From Ancylobacter defluvii (GTDB lineage Bacteria; Pseudomonadota; Alphaproteobacteria; Rhizobiales; Xanthobacteraceae): DNA of 64,000 nt. Shown here one piece after another: positions 8,125 to 17,103 of the stretch. The notes beneath the pieces are model-generated. The model did not search any database, was not told the DNA's origin, and saw nothing but the letters and a program-made list of their open reading frames with translations. The first letter of the stretch is position 1. Every line of letters starts with the position of its first letter. The stretch spans positions 248,001-312,000 of the forward strand of contig NZ_JAHBGD010000002.1 of NCBI RefSeq assembly GCF_018390605.1, read 5' to 3'. Position numbers and translations under genes: made by a program.

Positions 8125-9129
8125 ATGACACGCCGTATCTTGCTGAGCGCCGGCCTCGCCTCGATGGCGGGCCTGATGGTGCTGGGAGAGAGCCTGCCGG
8201 CGCGGGCGCAATCGGCGCAAACCTCCCCGCGCGCCTTCATCTCGAACGAACGCGACCACACGCTCAGCGTCGTCGACATGGACAGCCTGAAGGTCATCGA
8301 GACCATCAAGACCGGCCGCCGGCCGCGCGGCGTCACCGCCAGCCCGGACGGCAAGCTGATCTATGTCGCCGCCTCCGACGACAGCCGCGTCGAGGTCTAT
8401 GATTCCAAGACCTTCAAGCTGGTGAAGACGCTGCGCTCCGGGCCGGACCCGGAGCTGTTCGTGCTCGCCCCCTCCGGCAACCCGCTCTACATCGCCAATG
8501 AAGACGACAACATGGTTACCGTCGTCAATGTGGAGAACAACGAGCTGATCGCCGAGATCCCGGTCGGTGTCGAGCCGGAAGGCATGGGCGTCAGCCCGGA
8601 CGGTCGCTACATGGTCAACACGTCCGAGACCACCAACATGGCGCATGTGGTCGATACCAAGACCAATGAGGTGATCGAGAACATCCTGGTGGATTCCCGC
8701 CCGCGCATCGCCGAGTTCCGCAAGGACGGCAAGCAGCTCTGGGTATCGGCCGAGGTGGGCGGCACCGTCTCGGTGATCGACCCGGCCAACTGGCAGATCG
8801 TCAAGAAGATCTCCTTCGACATTCCCGGCGTGAACAAGGACGCCATCCAACCGGTCGGGGTGCGCATCACCAAGGACGGCAAGAAGGCCTTCGTCGCCCT
8901 CGGCCCGGCCAACCGCGTCGCGGTGATCGATACCGGCACGCTGGAGGTGGAGAAATATCTCTTGGTCGGCCAGCGCGTCTGGCAGCTCGCCTTCACGCCG
9001 GACGAGAAGCTGCTGATCTCCACCAACGGCAATTCCAACGACATCTCGATCATCGATGTCGAGAGCGAGAAGGTGACAAAGTCGGTCGCGGTCGGCCGTG
9101 CCCCGTGGGGCGTGGTCGTGGTGCAGTAA
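8125..9129 (+). CDS. lutB: PQQ-dependent catabolism-associated YVTN beta-propeller protein (LutB-like)
   Basis: The 334-residue exported protein has a signal peptide ending PARAQ. Repeated blades follow: AFISNERDHTLSVVDMD, RPRGVTASPDGKLIYVAAS, EPEGMGVSPDGRYMV and so on, each with the SPDGK/YV pattern of seven-bladed YVTN propellers. It ends with APWGVVVVQ, typical of the PQQ-associated family. An AAAGGAGGAAACG ribosome site precedes the ATG. Such proteins are found next to quinoprotein dehydrogenase and lut genes; no enzymatic activity is established. It probably acts in the periplasm with the neighbouring binding protein. Confidence 0.88.
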   Translation: MTRRILLSAGLASMAGLMVLGESLPARAQSAQTSPRAFISNERDHTLSVVDMDSLKVIETIKTGRRPRGVTASPDGKLIYVAASDDSRVEVYDSKTFKLVKTLRSGPDPELFVLAPSGNPLYIANEDDNMVTVVNVENNELIAEIPVGVEPEGMGVSPDGRYMVNTSETTNMAHVVDTKTNEVIENILVDSRPRIAEFRKDGKQLWVSAEVGGTVSVIDPANWQIVKKISFDIPGVNKDAIQPVGVRITKDGKKAFVALGPANRVAVIDTGTLEVEKYLLVGQRVWQLAFTPDEKLLISTNGNSNDISIIDVESEKVTKSVAVGRAPWGVVVVQ

Positions 9130-9155
9130 ATCAACGCAGCCAAGGGGAGGACGAC

Positions 9156-9587
9156 ATGACTTACGCCAATGCCATTGCCGCCGCCGTGACCATCAGCCTG
9201 CTCGGTTCGGGCGTTGCGCTCGCCGCCGGCGATCTCGCCCTCAAGGCCACCAAGCTGCCCGACCTCGAGGTCGGTCTTGGCGAGGCCGGGTTCGGCGTCT
9301 CGCAGAAGACCTATGAGATGGAGACCGGCAAGGCCTACCAGTTGCTGGTGAAGTCGACCGGCAACAAGGAATGCGCCTGGCAGTCGCCCGGCCTCGCCTC
9401 CAACATCTGGCTGCGCAAGATCGAGGCCGGCGGCATGGAGATCAAGGCCGCGCATCTGATCGAGCTCGAATTCGAGGACGCCGGCGAAGCCGAGATCTTC
9501 TTCGTGCCGGTGCGGACCGGAACCTTCAAATGGTTCTGCAAGGGCATGGAAGCGCGCGGCATGGAAGGCGAGTTCGTCGTAAAGTAG
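9156..9587 (+). CDS. Exported cupredoxin-like protein in the lut-like operon
   Basis: The 143-residue protein starts at an ATG with GGGGAGG upstream; an in-frame extension overlapping the previous gene is rejected. A signal peptide covers residues 1-23. The mature part ends FVPVRTGTFKWFCKGMEARGMEGEF. It keeps a cysteine and a GMxG methionine where type 1 copper proteins have ligands, but the usual histidine between them is missing. It is paralogous to the 1197-1664 product. In the Methylorubrum lut cluster, small exported proteins occupy this position between the propeller and the ATPase genes. Metal preference is unknown. Confidence 0.82.
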   Translation: MTYANAIAAAVTISLLGSGVALAAGDLALKATKLPDLEVGLGEAGFGVSQKTYEMETGKAYQLLVKSTGNKECAWQSPGLASNIWLRKIEAGGMEIKAAHLIELEFEDAGEAEIFFVPVRTGTFKWFCKGMEARGMEGEFVVK

Positions 9588-9631
9588 ATGGCCCCCTCCT
9601 GCGCAGGACAGCGGACAGCCACCGTCGACAT

Positions 9632-9656
9632 CATCCCCGGCCGCGCGCCGGGGATG
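9632..9656. repeat. Palindrome between lut-like genes
   Basis: CATCCCCGG (9632-9640) pairs with CCGGGGATG (9648-9656), extendable by one pair, in the 106-base gap before the ATPase gene. With no T-run it is more likely an attenuator or mRNA-stabilising hairpin than a terminator. Confidence 0.5.
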
Positions 9657-9693
9657 CCATTTCGGGAAAGCGCATTTCCGCTACGGAACATCG

Positions 9694-10491
9694 ATGCCGA
9701 TCCATTTCGCAGACCATCCCGCGCCTGATCTGGCCGCCGAGCCGCCGGCGCTGTCGGTCGAGCGCGTCACCCACGCCTTCGGTCCCCGCAAGGCGCTGGA
9801 CGATGTGAGCCTTGCTGTCCCCCGCGGCAACTTCACCGCCCTGCTCGGCCCGAACGGCGCCGGCAAGACGACGCTGTTCTCGCTCGTCACCCGCCTTTAC
9901 CACAATCGCAGCGGCGCGATCCGCGTGCTCGGCCACGATGTGCGCCGCCAGCCGGCCGCCGCGCTGTCACGGCTCGGCGTGGTGTTTCAGGCCCGCACGC
10001 TCGATCTCGATCTCAGCGTGATGCAGAACCTGCTTTATCACGCGGCGCTGCACGGCATCGGCCGCTCGGCGGCGAAGCAGCGCGCCGCCGAGGTGCTGGA
10101 GAGCGTGGGCTTGAGCGACCGCGCCCGCGACAAGGTGCGCCAGCTTTCCGGCGGCCAGATGCGCCGCGTCGAGATCGCCCGCGCGCTGATGCACCGGCCC
10201 GATCTCCTGCTGCTCGACGAGCCGACCGTCGGCCTCGACATCGCGTCGCGCGCCGGCATCGTCGCCGAGGTACGCCGGCTGGTGGCGAGCGAGGGCATCG
10301 GCGTGCTGTGGGCGACCCACATCATCGAGGAGATCGCCCCGACCGATCGGGTTGTGGTGCTGCACAAGGGACGCATTCAGGCGCAGGGAGCGCATGCAGA
10401 GGTGCTCGCCACCGCCGGCGCGCCCGACCTGCCTGCCGCCTTCCTCGCCCTCACCCACGATACGGCGCCGCAATCGGAGGCGCATCCATGA
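9694..10491 (+). CDS. lutE: ABC transporter ATP-binding protein, PQQ-dependent alcohol dehydrogenase system (LutE-like)
   Basis: The 265-residue ATPase carries Walker A GPNGAGKTT at about residues 53-61, the signature LSGGQMRR, Walker B LLLLDEPTVGLD, and the H-loop in WATHIIEE. This is the DrrA/NatA-like export-type subgroup seen in PQQ-associated ABC systems. It overlaps the permease gene as ATGA, so the two are coupled. In Methylorubrum the homologous ATPase is needed for lanthanide transport into the cytoplasm; that role is assigned here by synteny. The 30-residue N-terminal extension before the ABC domain has no weighty motif, and the start is not supported by a strong ribosome site. Confidence 0.87.
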   Translation: MPIHFADHPAPDLAAEPPALSVERVTHAFGPRKALDDVSLAVPRGNFTALLGPNGAGKTTLFSLVTRLYHNRSGAIRVLGHDVRRQPAAALSRLGVVFQARTLDLDLSVMQNLLYHAALHGIGRSAAKQRAAEVLESVGLSDRARDKVRQLSGGQMRRVEIARALMHRPDLLLLDEPTVGLDIASRAGIVAEVRRLVASEGIGVLWATHIIEEIAPTDRVVVLHKGRIQAQGAHAEVLATAGAPDLPAAFLALTHDTAPQSEAHP

Positions 10492-11336
10492 ACCCCTCCG
10501 ACCGCCGCCAGCGCACTCGCCTGCCGCTCTCCGGCTATGCCATCTGCATGGCCGGCATCTGCGGCCGCGAGGCACTGCGCTTCATCCAGCAGCGCGGCCG
10601 CTTCCTCTCCGCTTTGGTGCGCCCGCTGGTGTGGCTGTTCATCTTCGCCGCCGGCTTCCGCTCGGTGCTCGGCGTGTCGATCATCCCGCCCTACGAGACC
10701 TACATCCTCTACGAGGTCTATGTCGCGCCGGGGCTGGTGGCGATGATCCTGCTGTTCAACGGGCTGCAATCCTCGCTTTCCATGGTCTATGACCGCGAGG
10801 TCGGCGCCATGCGCATCCTGCTCGTCAGCCCTTACCCGCGCTGGTACCTGCTGCTCTCCAAGCTGGTCGCCGGCATCTGCGTGGCGCTGTTGCAGGCCTA
10901 TGCCTTCCTTGCCATAGCCTGGTTCTGGGAGGTGGAGGCGCCGCCCATCGGCTATCTCACCATATTGCCGGCGCTCATCCTCTCCGGCCTGATGCTCGGC
11001 GCGATGGGGCTGCTGATGTCGTCGCTATTCCGGCAGCTGGAGAACTTTGCCAGCGTGATGAACTTTGTGATCTTCCCGATGTTCTTCACCTCGTCGGCAC
11101 TCTACCCGCTGTGGAAGGTGCAGGAGAGCAGCCTGCCGCTCTATTACATCTGCCTGTTCAACCCGTTCACCTATGCAGTGGAGCTGATCCGCTTCGCGCT
11201 CTACGGCCAGTTCGAGCCGTTCTCGGCGATGGTGGTCGCGGGCTGCGCGGCCGCATTCCTTCTCGCCGCCATTGTCGCCTATGATCCCTCTGCCGGACTG
11301 ATGGCCCGCCGCGGCGGACCGGAGGCCGCCAAATGA
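10488..11336 (+). CDS. lutF: ABC-2 type permease, PQQ-dependent alcohol dehydrogenase system (LutF-like)
   Basis: The 282-residue protein has six predicted membrane helices and the ABC-2 pattern: an N-terminal amphipathic region (EALRFIQQRGRFLSALVRP), then helices beginning VWLFIFAAGF, and a late NPFTYAVELIRFALYG motif typical of the family. The start ATG overlaps the ATPase stop (ATGA) and has CGGAGG just upstream. It forms the membrane channel for the preceding ATPase. Synteny with the lut cluster suggests lanthanide transport, although ABC-2 permeases in PQQ loci were also named for alcohol systems. Confidence 0.88.
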   Translation: MNPSDRRQRTRLPLSGYAICMAGICGREALRFIQQRGRFLSALVRPLVWLFIFAAGFRSVLGVSIIPPYETYILYEVYVAPGLVAMILLFNGLQSSLSMVYDREVGAMRILLVSPYPRWYLLLSKLVAGICVALLQAYAFLAIAWFWEVEAPPIGYLTILPALILSGLMLGAMGLLMSSLFRQLENFASVMNFVIFPMFFTSSALYPLWKVQESSLPLYYICLFNPFTYAVELIRFALYGQFEPFSAMVVAGCAAAFLLAAIVAYDPSAGLMARRGGPEAAK

Positions 11337-12013
11337 CAAGAATGAATGTCCGGGAGACGCCCATGATTTCGACGCGGATGCCCCTGAAGGGAATGCCTTC
11401 CCCGTCCCTGCGCGCCGGCCTTGCCGCCGCCGCCCTCCTCCTCGCCGCTATCCCGGCGGCGCAGGCCGCCAGTCCCTCCGGCCTGTGGCCGTGCATCCAG
11501 CCGCGCGTGGCCAGTCTCGCCGCGGCGCAGATGTGGGACGGCCCGGCGATCGACGGGCTCGACTGGCGCGACGACACGGCCGTGGCCGAGCTGGTGCCGG
11601 TACTCGCCGCCCGGCGCACCCCGATCGAGGAGGCCGACGCGAAGGTCGAGGCCTTCGCCAGGCAGGCCGGCGCCAACAAGGACGCCCGGCTGACGCTGCT
11701 CTTCGCCGGCGTGTTCGACCAGATCAACAGCCTGCGCTCGCGTATCCTCACCGGAATCGAGCGCTATTCGAAGCACCAGATCGATCTTTCCGACCGCATC
11801 CGGCAGGAGAGCCTCGAACTCGCCCGGCTGAAGAAGGCGGCCACCAGCGAGGCCGACAAGGCCAAGGCGGCCGATGCCGAGAAGCAGTTGCTGTGGGACA
11901 CCCGAATCTACGACACTCGCACCCAGGCGGTGACGGCGGTGTGCGAGAGCCCGGTCATCCTCGAGCAGCGCGCCTTCGCCCTCGCCCGGGCGATACGCGC
12001 GCAGATGGAGTGA
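11333..12013 (+). CDS. Exported protein closing the lut-like operon (LutG-like)
   Basis: This 226-residue protein overlaps the permease stop as ATGA. A signal peptide ends around AAQAA (residue 44). The mature protein begins SPSGLWPCIQPRVASLAAAQMWDG, a segment I associate with uncharacterised proteins at the end of methylotroph PQQ/lut clusters. The centre is long and helical with coiled-coil character (KKAATSEADKAKAADAEKQ), and a second cysteine lies in AVCESPV. No catalytic motif is seen. Position suggests a periplasmic accessory to the transporter. Confidence 0.75.
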   Translation: MTRMNVRETPMISTRMPLKGMPSPSLRAGLAAAALLLAAIPAAQAASPSGLWPCIQPRVASLAAAQMWDGPAIDGLDWRDDTAVAELVPVLAARRTPIEEADAKVEAFARQAGANKDARLTLLFAGVFDQINSLRSRILTGIERYSKHQIDLSDRIRQESLELARLKKAATSEADKAKAADAEKQLLWDTRIYDTRTQAVTAVCESPVILEQRAFALARAIRAQME

Positions 12014-12030
12014 CGCGGCACGCCCGCCGG

Positions 12031-12630
12031 TCAGCCGGAGACGGCCCGGCCCCGGCGGGTGACAAGGCGCCAGCCAATATATAGGACGATGAGCGCGTGC
12101 AGCAGCACCGTCAGGCCCAGCCCGAAAACATGTGCCCCCGCCGGCGCGTCGGCGGCCGCTAGCGTCGCGAAGCCGAGCGGCAGGAACAGGAGGACGGCGG
12201 TGGCGAGACCGGGATTGTAGGCGCGCAGCCGCAGGGCGGCCCCCAGGTGGATGACGGCATTGACCAGCATCGCATAGGGCGCCACCAGCCCGGCCGCCGG
12301 ACCGCACAGAACGGCAGCGTAAAGGGCTGAGAGATTCACCCCCCACACCAGCGGCAGGTTGACCACCAGAACCACCGCGACGCTCAGCCCGTCCCGCCCG
12401 TGCAGCAGCCGACCGTTGACGAAGCGGCGGAAGCGGTCGCCGGCATGCTCTTCCACCTGATGCACCATGTAGACCGGGCTGTGCAGCAGGATCAGCAGCG
12501 TCGGCAGATCGAGGCCGCGCGCCAGCGCCGGTGCCAGCGCCAGCAGTGCGGCGGCCATGAAGCCGGCCCCGGCCACCCAGTGGCGCGCCAGCCAGGCGAT
12601 GACGACAAAGCCACCAAGATGCCGATTCAT
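12031..12630 (-). CDS. HXXEE-motif membrane protein
   Basis: The 199-residue protein has about six hydrophobic helices. The sequence HQVEEHAGDRFRRFVNG at about residues 46-62 carries the HxxEE motif that names the uncharacterised HXXEE family. The ATG at 12630 is the first that begins the hydrophobic protein; the upstream in-frame extension is arginine- and glycine-rich and likely not translated. It converges on the lut-like operon, with only 17 bases between stop codons. Function unknown; histidine and glutamates in a membrane setting could bind metal. Confidence 0.72.
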   Translation of the reverse strand: MNRHLGGFVVIAWLARHWVAGAGFMAAALLALAPALARGLDLPTLLILLHSPVYMVHQVEEHAGDRFRRFVNGRLLHGRDGLSVAVVLVVNLPLVWGVNLSALYAAVLCGPAAGLVAPYAMLVNAVIHLGAALRLRAYNPGLATAVLLFLPLGFATLAAADAPAGAHVFGLGLTVLLHALIVLYIGWRLVTRRGRAVSG

Positions 12631-12852
12631 GCGCACACCCGCACCTTGCCCGCCCCGGCCATACCCCACCCCGCCCGCGGGCCGGCGGCGGCCCGCGCCT
12701 GTCGGGCGCCGCAAGCGGGACCCCGCAAGTCGAGCCGTTGGCCGTTCCACGATCCGGCGGACCGGACGGAAGTCCCAGTCTAGCGTGGTGGAGGGAGATG
12801 AAAAGCGTCGGCGCGCCGGGGAAGGCCGAGGATCCGGTCGGCTGCGGCCCGC

Positions 12853-13554
12853 TCACTCGAGCGGCATCGCCCTCTCCAGCGGCAGGCCGGCCTTGGCCCA
12901 GCCGTCGCTGCCCTGCGGGTACCAGGCGACGTCGGAATAGCCATAGGCCATCGCCCGTTTGGCGGCGTTCCACGACATCCAGCAATCGGTGAGGCAATAG
13001 AACACCAGCGGCGCCTCGCGACGGCCGGCGGTCAGCGCCTCCAGGTTGCGGCGGAAATAGCCGTCCACCGGCTCGCTCAGCGCGCCATAGCCGACATTGG
13101 GCAGCCAGGCGCTGCCGGGCAGATGGTCGCGCGGCTTGTCGCGCCAGACCGTGCCGGGAGCGAGATTGGCCGGCTTGACGTCACGCGGCAGCACGTCGAC
13201 GAACAGCGCCGCCTTTGCCCGCCACAGCCGCTCCGCCTCGCCGGTGTCGATCACCCGGGCGCCCTTCAGCGCCGCCGGGGTCGGCGCGCGGTAGGCGTCC
13301 ATGCGGTAGCCTTCCGGCTCGGCGACCGCCGTCGGCTCATCCGCCGGCCCGCCCTTTTGCCCGCCGGCCTGTCCGGTCGGCGATGGACCGGCCGGATTCT
13401 GCGCCTTGGCGGGAGTGAAGGCGATCAGCGCCACCGCCAGCCCGGCCATGCCGAGCCAGGCGATCCGCACCATCGGCGAGCGGGGAAGCAGGCAGCCGGG
13501 GAGCGACGCCGTCCCTCGGGCCGGCTCCTCTCCCCGGGCCGCATGCACGGTCAT
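12853..13554 (-). CDS. PQQ-dependent catabolism-associated CxxCW-motif protein
   Basis: The 233-residue product contains a rhodanese-like fold with the signature FYCLTDCWMSWNAAKRA, in which the CLTDCW group corresponds to the CxxCW family found beside PQQ dehydrogenases. An N-terminal hydrophobic segment (AWLGMAGLAVALIAF, about residues 32-46) acts as signal peptide or anchor. The ATG overlaps the xoxJ stop (ATGA). An internal ATG at residue 28, just before the hydrophobic part, could be the true start. It likely works in the periplasm in thiol or cofactor handling for the methanol dehydrogenase; no activity is proven. Confidence 0.88.
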   Translation of the reverse strand: MTVHAARGEEPARGTASLPGCLLPRSPMVRIAWLGMAGLAVALIAFTPAKAQNPAGPSPTGQAGGQKGGPADEPTAVAEPEGYRMDAYRAPTPAALKGARVIDTGEAERLWRAKAALFVDVLPRDVKPANLAPGTVWRDKPRDHLPGSAWLPNVGYGALSEPVDGYFRRNLEALTAGRREAPLVFYCLTDCWMSWNAAKRAMAYGYSDVAWYPQGSDGWAKAGLPLERAMPLE

Positions 13555-14465
13555 TTGCCAGCCTCGATCGGCTGGTTGCGCTCATCCAGCAGCGGCACGC
13601 CGAAATCCAGCAGGATGCGGTTGATCTCCGGCTGCTCGGCGGTGATGAACTGGTTGAGCTGGTGCTTCCAGTTCAGCTCGCCGGGGCGGATGCCGAAGGT
13701 GATGCGGTAGACCATCTGCGGGTCGCCGCGCTCCTTGGTGAGCGGCACCACCGAGAGCGGCGCCTCGGAGCGGCGGGCATAATAGCCGCCGATCGGGCCC
13801 CACAATATGCCGGCGTCGATGGTGCCGGCATTGATGTCGGCGATCATCTGCTCGGCCGGGCTCTCATAGCGCCGGTCGACCATCAGCGCATAGGGCCGGG
13901 CGAAGCCCATCAGTCCGTTGCGCTGCAGATGGTCGCCCGGCGGCGAGCCGGCGATGACGCCGATATGCAGCCCCTTGAGGCGCGGATCGGCCAGCGTGTC
14001 CACCCCGTCGAGCGGCCCGCCCTTGCGGGTGATCAGCACCCAGGCGGAGCGGTAATACGGATTGGTGTTGAGCACCGGGTCGCCGCCGGCGACATAACCC
14101 ATGACGATGTCGCAGCGCTTGGCGGCGAGCGTCATGCGGTAGAAGCCGGTCGCCTGCGGAAACCAGGTGTAATCGAGCGGGATGTCGAGCTTCTTGGCGA
14201 GCAACTCGGCGATCCGGTTTTCGAATCCCTCGCCCTTCTCGTTGGTGAAGGGCATGTTGGCCGGATCGGCGCACACCCTCAGCGTCGAGCGGTCGACGAG
14301 GTCGGAGACCTGCGCCAGCGCCGGCCGCGCCGCGCCCGGCAGCAGCATTGCGAGAACGAGGCCCGCAAGTGCCGCCGCCCTCAGGCCACCGGCGCGGCAG
14401 ATCCGGCCGGCGGCGCCCGTCGCCGGGCTATTTCCGGCCAAAGCACTGGTTCTCATTGTCGCCAT
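13551..14465 (-). CDS. xoxJ: XoxJ/MoxJ-type periplasmic binding protein
   Basis: The 304-residue protein has an N-terminal signal (AALAGLVLAMLLPGAA) and a SBP_bac_3 fold with the hallmark start LRVCADPANMPFTNEKGEGFENRIAELLA. Further conserved stretches are DYTWFPQATGFYRMTL and CDIVMGYV. This matches the quinoprotein dehydrogenase-associated binding proteins; XoxJ is thought to bind or activate XoxF rather than import a solute. The start at 14465 overlaps xoxG by 38 bases and has a GAAGG upstream; the ATG three codons later is an alternative. Order xoxF-G-J is the classical one. Confidence 0.92.
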   Translation of the reverse strand: MATMRTSALAGNSPATGAAGRICRAGGLRAAALAGLVLAMLLPGAARPALAQVSDLVDRSTLRVCADPANMPFTNEKGEGFENRIAELLAKKLDIPLDYTWFPQATGFYRMTLAAKRCDIVMGYVAGGDPVLNTNPYYRSAWVLITRKGGPLDGVDTLADPRLKGLHIGVIAGSPPGDHLQRNGLMGFARPYALMVDRRYESPAEQMIADINAGTIDAGILWGPIGGYYARRSEAPLSVVPLTKERGDPQMVYRITFGIRPGELNWKHQLNQFITAEQPEINRILLDFGVPLLDERNQPIEAGK

Positions 14466-15084
14466 AGGCCTTCGTCTTGTCCTCGCGCTTGCTGGGGCGC
14501 GTACGGTCGAGCGCCCCGTCGGCGCGGGCCTTGAGATAGACGTAGAGGTCGTCGAGATAGCACATGACGTTGAGGTTCTCGCCGAAGGCCGGCATCACCT
14601 GATCCGCCGTACCGACGCCGACCGTCTTCTTGCCGTTCACCACCACCTCGGTGAACTGCTCGTAGCTCAGCGTCTTCAGCGAGTTGGCCAGCGCCGGCGC
14701 ATAGCTCGAGCCCATGCCGTCCGGGCCGTGGCAGACATGGCATTCGGCATGGTAGCGGCGGTAGCCGGAATAGGCGAACCAGTCCATCGTGCCGTCGGGG
14801 GCGATGCGGTAGGTCGGTGTGCCGTCGGACATGGTGTATTTGCCCATGTCGTCCTTGGTCGCCTCCTGGCCGCCATGGGTCTTGGAGCCATCGGGCGCGG
14901 TGCCGACGGTGTTGGCCACGGCGGGCTGTTCCTGTGCCACGGCGCCGGCGGACGGCAGCACGAGGCAGGCGAGCGCAAGGCTCATGACAAGCAAGCCGGT
15001 GGCCAGCAGCGCGGACGGCTTGAACCCGACAGGGCGCGCCTGCGCCGGGCTGGGGTTCGACCGTCCGAAAGCGTAATTCGTCAT
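14428..15084 (-). CDS. xoxG: XoxG-type c cytochrome, methanol metabolism-related
   Basis: This 218-residue periplasmic cytochrome is the expected electron acceptor of XoxF. A signal peptide with a hydrophobic core near residues 26-48 precedes the mature protein. A single haem site AECHVCHGPDGMG is present, and MP in QVMPAFGEN probably supplies the axial methionine. Two extra cysteines (NVMCYLDDLY and the C-terminal NQCFGRK) fit the four-cysteine methanol-related cytochrome family. GGGAG precedes the ATG. It overlaps xoxJ and lies 213 bases after xoxF. Confidence 0.93.
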   Translation of the reverse strand: MTNYAFGRSNPSPAQARPVGFKPSALLATGLLVMSLALACLVLPSAGAVAQEQPAVANTVGTAPDGSKTHGGQEATKDDMGKYTMSDGTPTYRIAPDGTMDWFAYSGYRRYHAECHVCHGPDGMGSSYAPALANSLKTLSYEQFTEVVVNGKKTVGVGTADQVMPAFGENLNVMCYLDDLYVYLKARADGALDRTRPSKREDKTKAYGDNENQCFGRK

Positions 15085-15208
15085 GGAGTCACTCCCGAAG
15101 GCACCAGGCCAGAATGGAGGGGCGGAACGCGCCGTGATGCGGACGGCAGCCGGCACACGACCTGGGATGATTCTAAATATCTAATAAGATTCGAACGCCC
15201 GAGACGCC

Positions 15209-15245
15209 GGGGCCTGGCGCATCGCTTCGACGATGGCCAGGCCCC
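15209..15245 (-). terminator. Hairpin between xoxF and xoxG
   Basis: A perfect 10-bp stem (15209-15218 with 15236-15245) and a 17-base loop lie 50 bases past the xoxF stop in transcript sense. No T-run follows, so it may protect the 3' end or reduce read-through into xoxG rather than stop transcription fully. Confidence 0.55.
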
Positions 15246-15297
15246 ATTGCCGTCAGTCGGGTAGAGGCGCCGCCCCGCGAGGGGACGGCGCACTCCA

Positions 15298-17103
15298 TCA
15301 GTTGGGAAGGGCGAACACGGTGAGCTGGCCACCCAGATTGGTGTAGCTGCTCAGCGCGGCATAGCCGCCCACGGCGCCGAGGCCGGCATTCGGATCGGTC
15401 AGGCCGGCCGCAAGGCCGATACCCGCCCAGCCGCCGACACCCGAGAGGACGGCGATGTACTGCTTGCCGCCATGCTCATAGGTGGTGACGTTGCCGATGA
15501 TGCCCGACGGGGTCTTGAACTTGTACAGTTCCTTGCCCGTCTTCGAGTCGACCGCCTTCAGGTAGCCTTCGAGCGTGCCGTAGAAGACCACGTCGCCGGC
15601 AGTGGCGAGCGCACCCGACCACACCGAGAAGGGCTCCTTCAGCGACCAAACGATCTTGCCCTTGGTGTTGTCCCAGGCGATGAAGTTGCCCATGCCGCCA
15701 TGGCTGTTGGGAGCCGGGAACATCGACAGGGTCGCACCGACATAGGGCTGGCCCGCAGTGTAGCTGACGCGGAACGGCTCGTAGTCCATGCAGACATGGT
15801 TGGTGGGCACGTAGAAGAGGTTGGTCTTGGGCGAGAACGCCGCCGGCTGCTGGTCCTTGGTGCCGAGCGCCGCCGGGCAGATGCCCTTCGAGTTGACGTC
15901 TTCACCGTTCTGCTCGGTCGAATACTGGGCAACGACCAGCGGACGACCGAAGGTCGGGCTCGCCTTGTCCATGTCGACCTTGGTGGCCCAGTTCACCGAC
16001 GGGTCATACTTCTCGGCGACCAGGAGCTCGCCGGTCACGCGGTCGAGCGTATAGCCGAAGCCGTTACGGTCGAAATGGGTGAGCAGCTTGCGCGGCGCGC
16101 CGTTGAACTGCTGATCCGTGAGGATCATCTCGTTGACGCCGTCATAGTCCCACTCGTCGTGGGGGGTCATCTGGTAGACCCACTTGGCCATGCCGGTGTC
16201 GGCGTCACGCGCCCAGATGGTCATCGACCACTTGTTGTCGCCGGGACGCTGCTTCGGGTTCCAGGTCGAGGGGTTGCCCGAGCCGTAATAGACCAGGTTG
16301 GTCTCGGGATCGTAGGAATACCAGCCCCAGGTGCAGCCGCCGCCGATCTTCCACTGATCGCCTTCCCAGCTCTTCAGCGACGAGTCGGGGCCAATCGGCT
16401 TGCCGAGCGCGGTGGTCTTCTGGGGGTCCACCAGCATCTCGTTGTCGGGGCCCATCGAGAAGCCGCGCCACACCTGCTTGCCGGTCTTGCTGTCATAGGC
16501 GGTCACATGGCAGCGCACGCCGAATTCACCACCGGAAATACCGACGATGACCTTGTCCTTCACCGGCATGACGGTAGCGGTGTTGGTCTCACCCTTCTTG
16601 GGATCGCCATTCACCACCGACCACTTCTTCTCGCCGGTCTTGGCATCGAGCGCGACGAGCGTGGTGTCGGCCTGGTGCAGGTAGATCATGCCGTCGGAGA
16701 AGGCGAGACCACGGTTGACCGTGTCGCAGCACATCACCGGAATGACGTTGGGATCCTGCTTGGGCTCGTATTTCCAGATGATCTTGCCATCATCATTGAG
16801 GTCGAGCGCATAGACGATGTTCGGGAACGGCGTGTGGACGTACATCACGTCGCCAATCACCAGCGGGCCGCCTTCGTGGCCGCGCAGCACGCCCGTGGAG
16901 AAGCTCCACGCCACCTGCATCTTGCCGACATTGCCGGCGTTGATCTGATCGAGCTTGGAATACCGGGTGTTGGCGTAATCACCGGTCTGAATACCCCATT
17001 GCTTGGGGTCCTTAATGATCTTTGTCAGTCCGTCATTGGCCGCGGCAGGCCAAGCATAGACGGCAACACCCAATAGCAGCGCCGCACAGGCGAGCTTGCG
17101 CAT
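15298..17103 (-). CDS. xoxF: Lanthanide-dependent methanol dehydrogenase
   Basis: XoxF oxidises methanol to formaldehyde or formate in the periplasm using PQQ and a lanthanide. The 601-residue product has a signal peptide (residues 1-22) and repeated propeller blades. The adjacent-cysteine disulfide is at 125-126 (VMCCDT). The metal site is visible as Glu193, Asn277, catalytic Asp319 and Asp321 in WDYDGVNE. Asp321 is the extra acid that distinguishes lanthanide enzymes from calcium MxaF, which has alanine there. The gene has its own upstream region and is followed by xoxG and xoxJ. Confidence 0.98.
   Translation of the reverse strand: MRKLACAALLLGVAVYAWPAAANDGLTKIIKDPKQWGIQTGDYANTRYSKLDQINAGNVGKMQVAWSFSTGVLRGHEGGPLVIGDVMYVHTPFPNIVYALDLNDDGKIIWKYEPKQDPNVIPVMCCDTVNRGLAFSDGMIYLHQADTTLVALDAKTGEKKWSVVNGDPKKGETNTATVMPVKDKVIVGISGGEFGVRCHVTAYDSKTGKQVWRGFSMGPDNEMLVDPQKTTALGKPIGPDSSLKSWEGDQWKIGGGCTWGWYSYDPETNLVYYGSGNPSTWNPKQRPGDNKWSMTIWARDADTGMAKWVYQMTPHDEWDYDGVNEMILTDQQFNGAPRKLLTHFDRNGFGYTLDRVTGELLVAEKYDPSVNWATKVDMDKASPTFGRPLVVAQYSTEQNGEDVNSKGICPAALGTKDQQPAAFSPKTNLFYVPTNHVCMDYEPFRVSYTAGQPYVGATLSMFPAPNSHGGMGNFIAWDNTKGKIVWSLKEPFSVWSGALATAGDVVFYGTLEGYLKAVDSKTGKELYKFKTPSGIIGNVTTYEHGGKQYIAVLSGVGGWAGIGLAAGLTDPNAGLGAVGGYAALSSYTNLGGQLTVFALPN

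Noticed and set aside
15472-17076. Long open frame antisense to xoxF (534 codons)
   Set aside because: It is a high-GC shadow of xoxF with no ribosome site, no domain and a composition mirroring the opposite strand.
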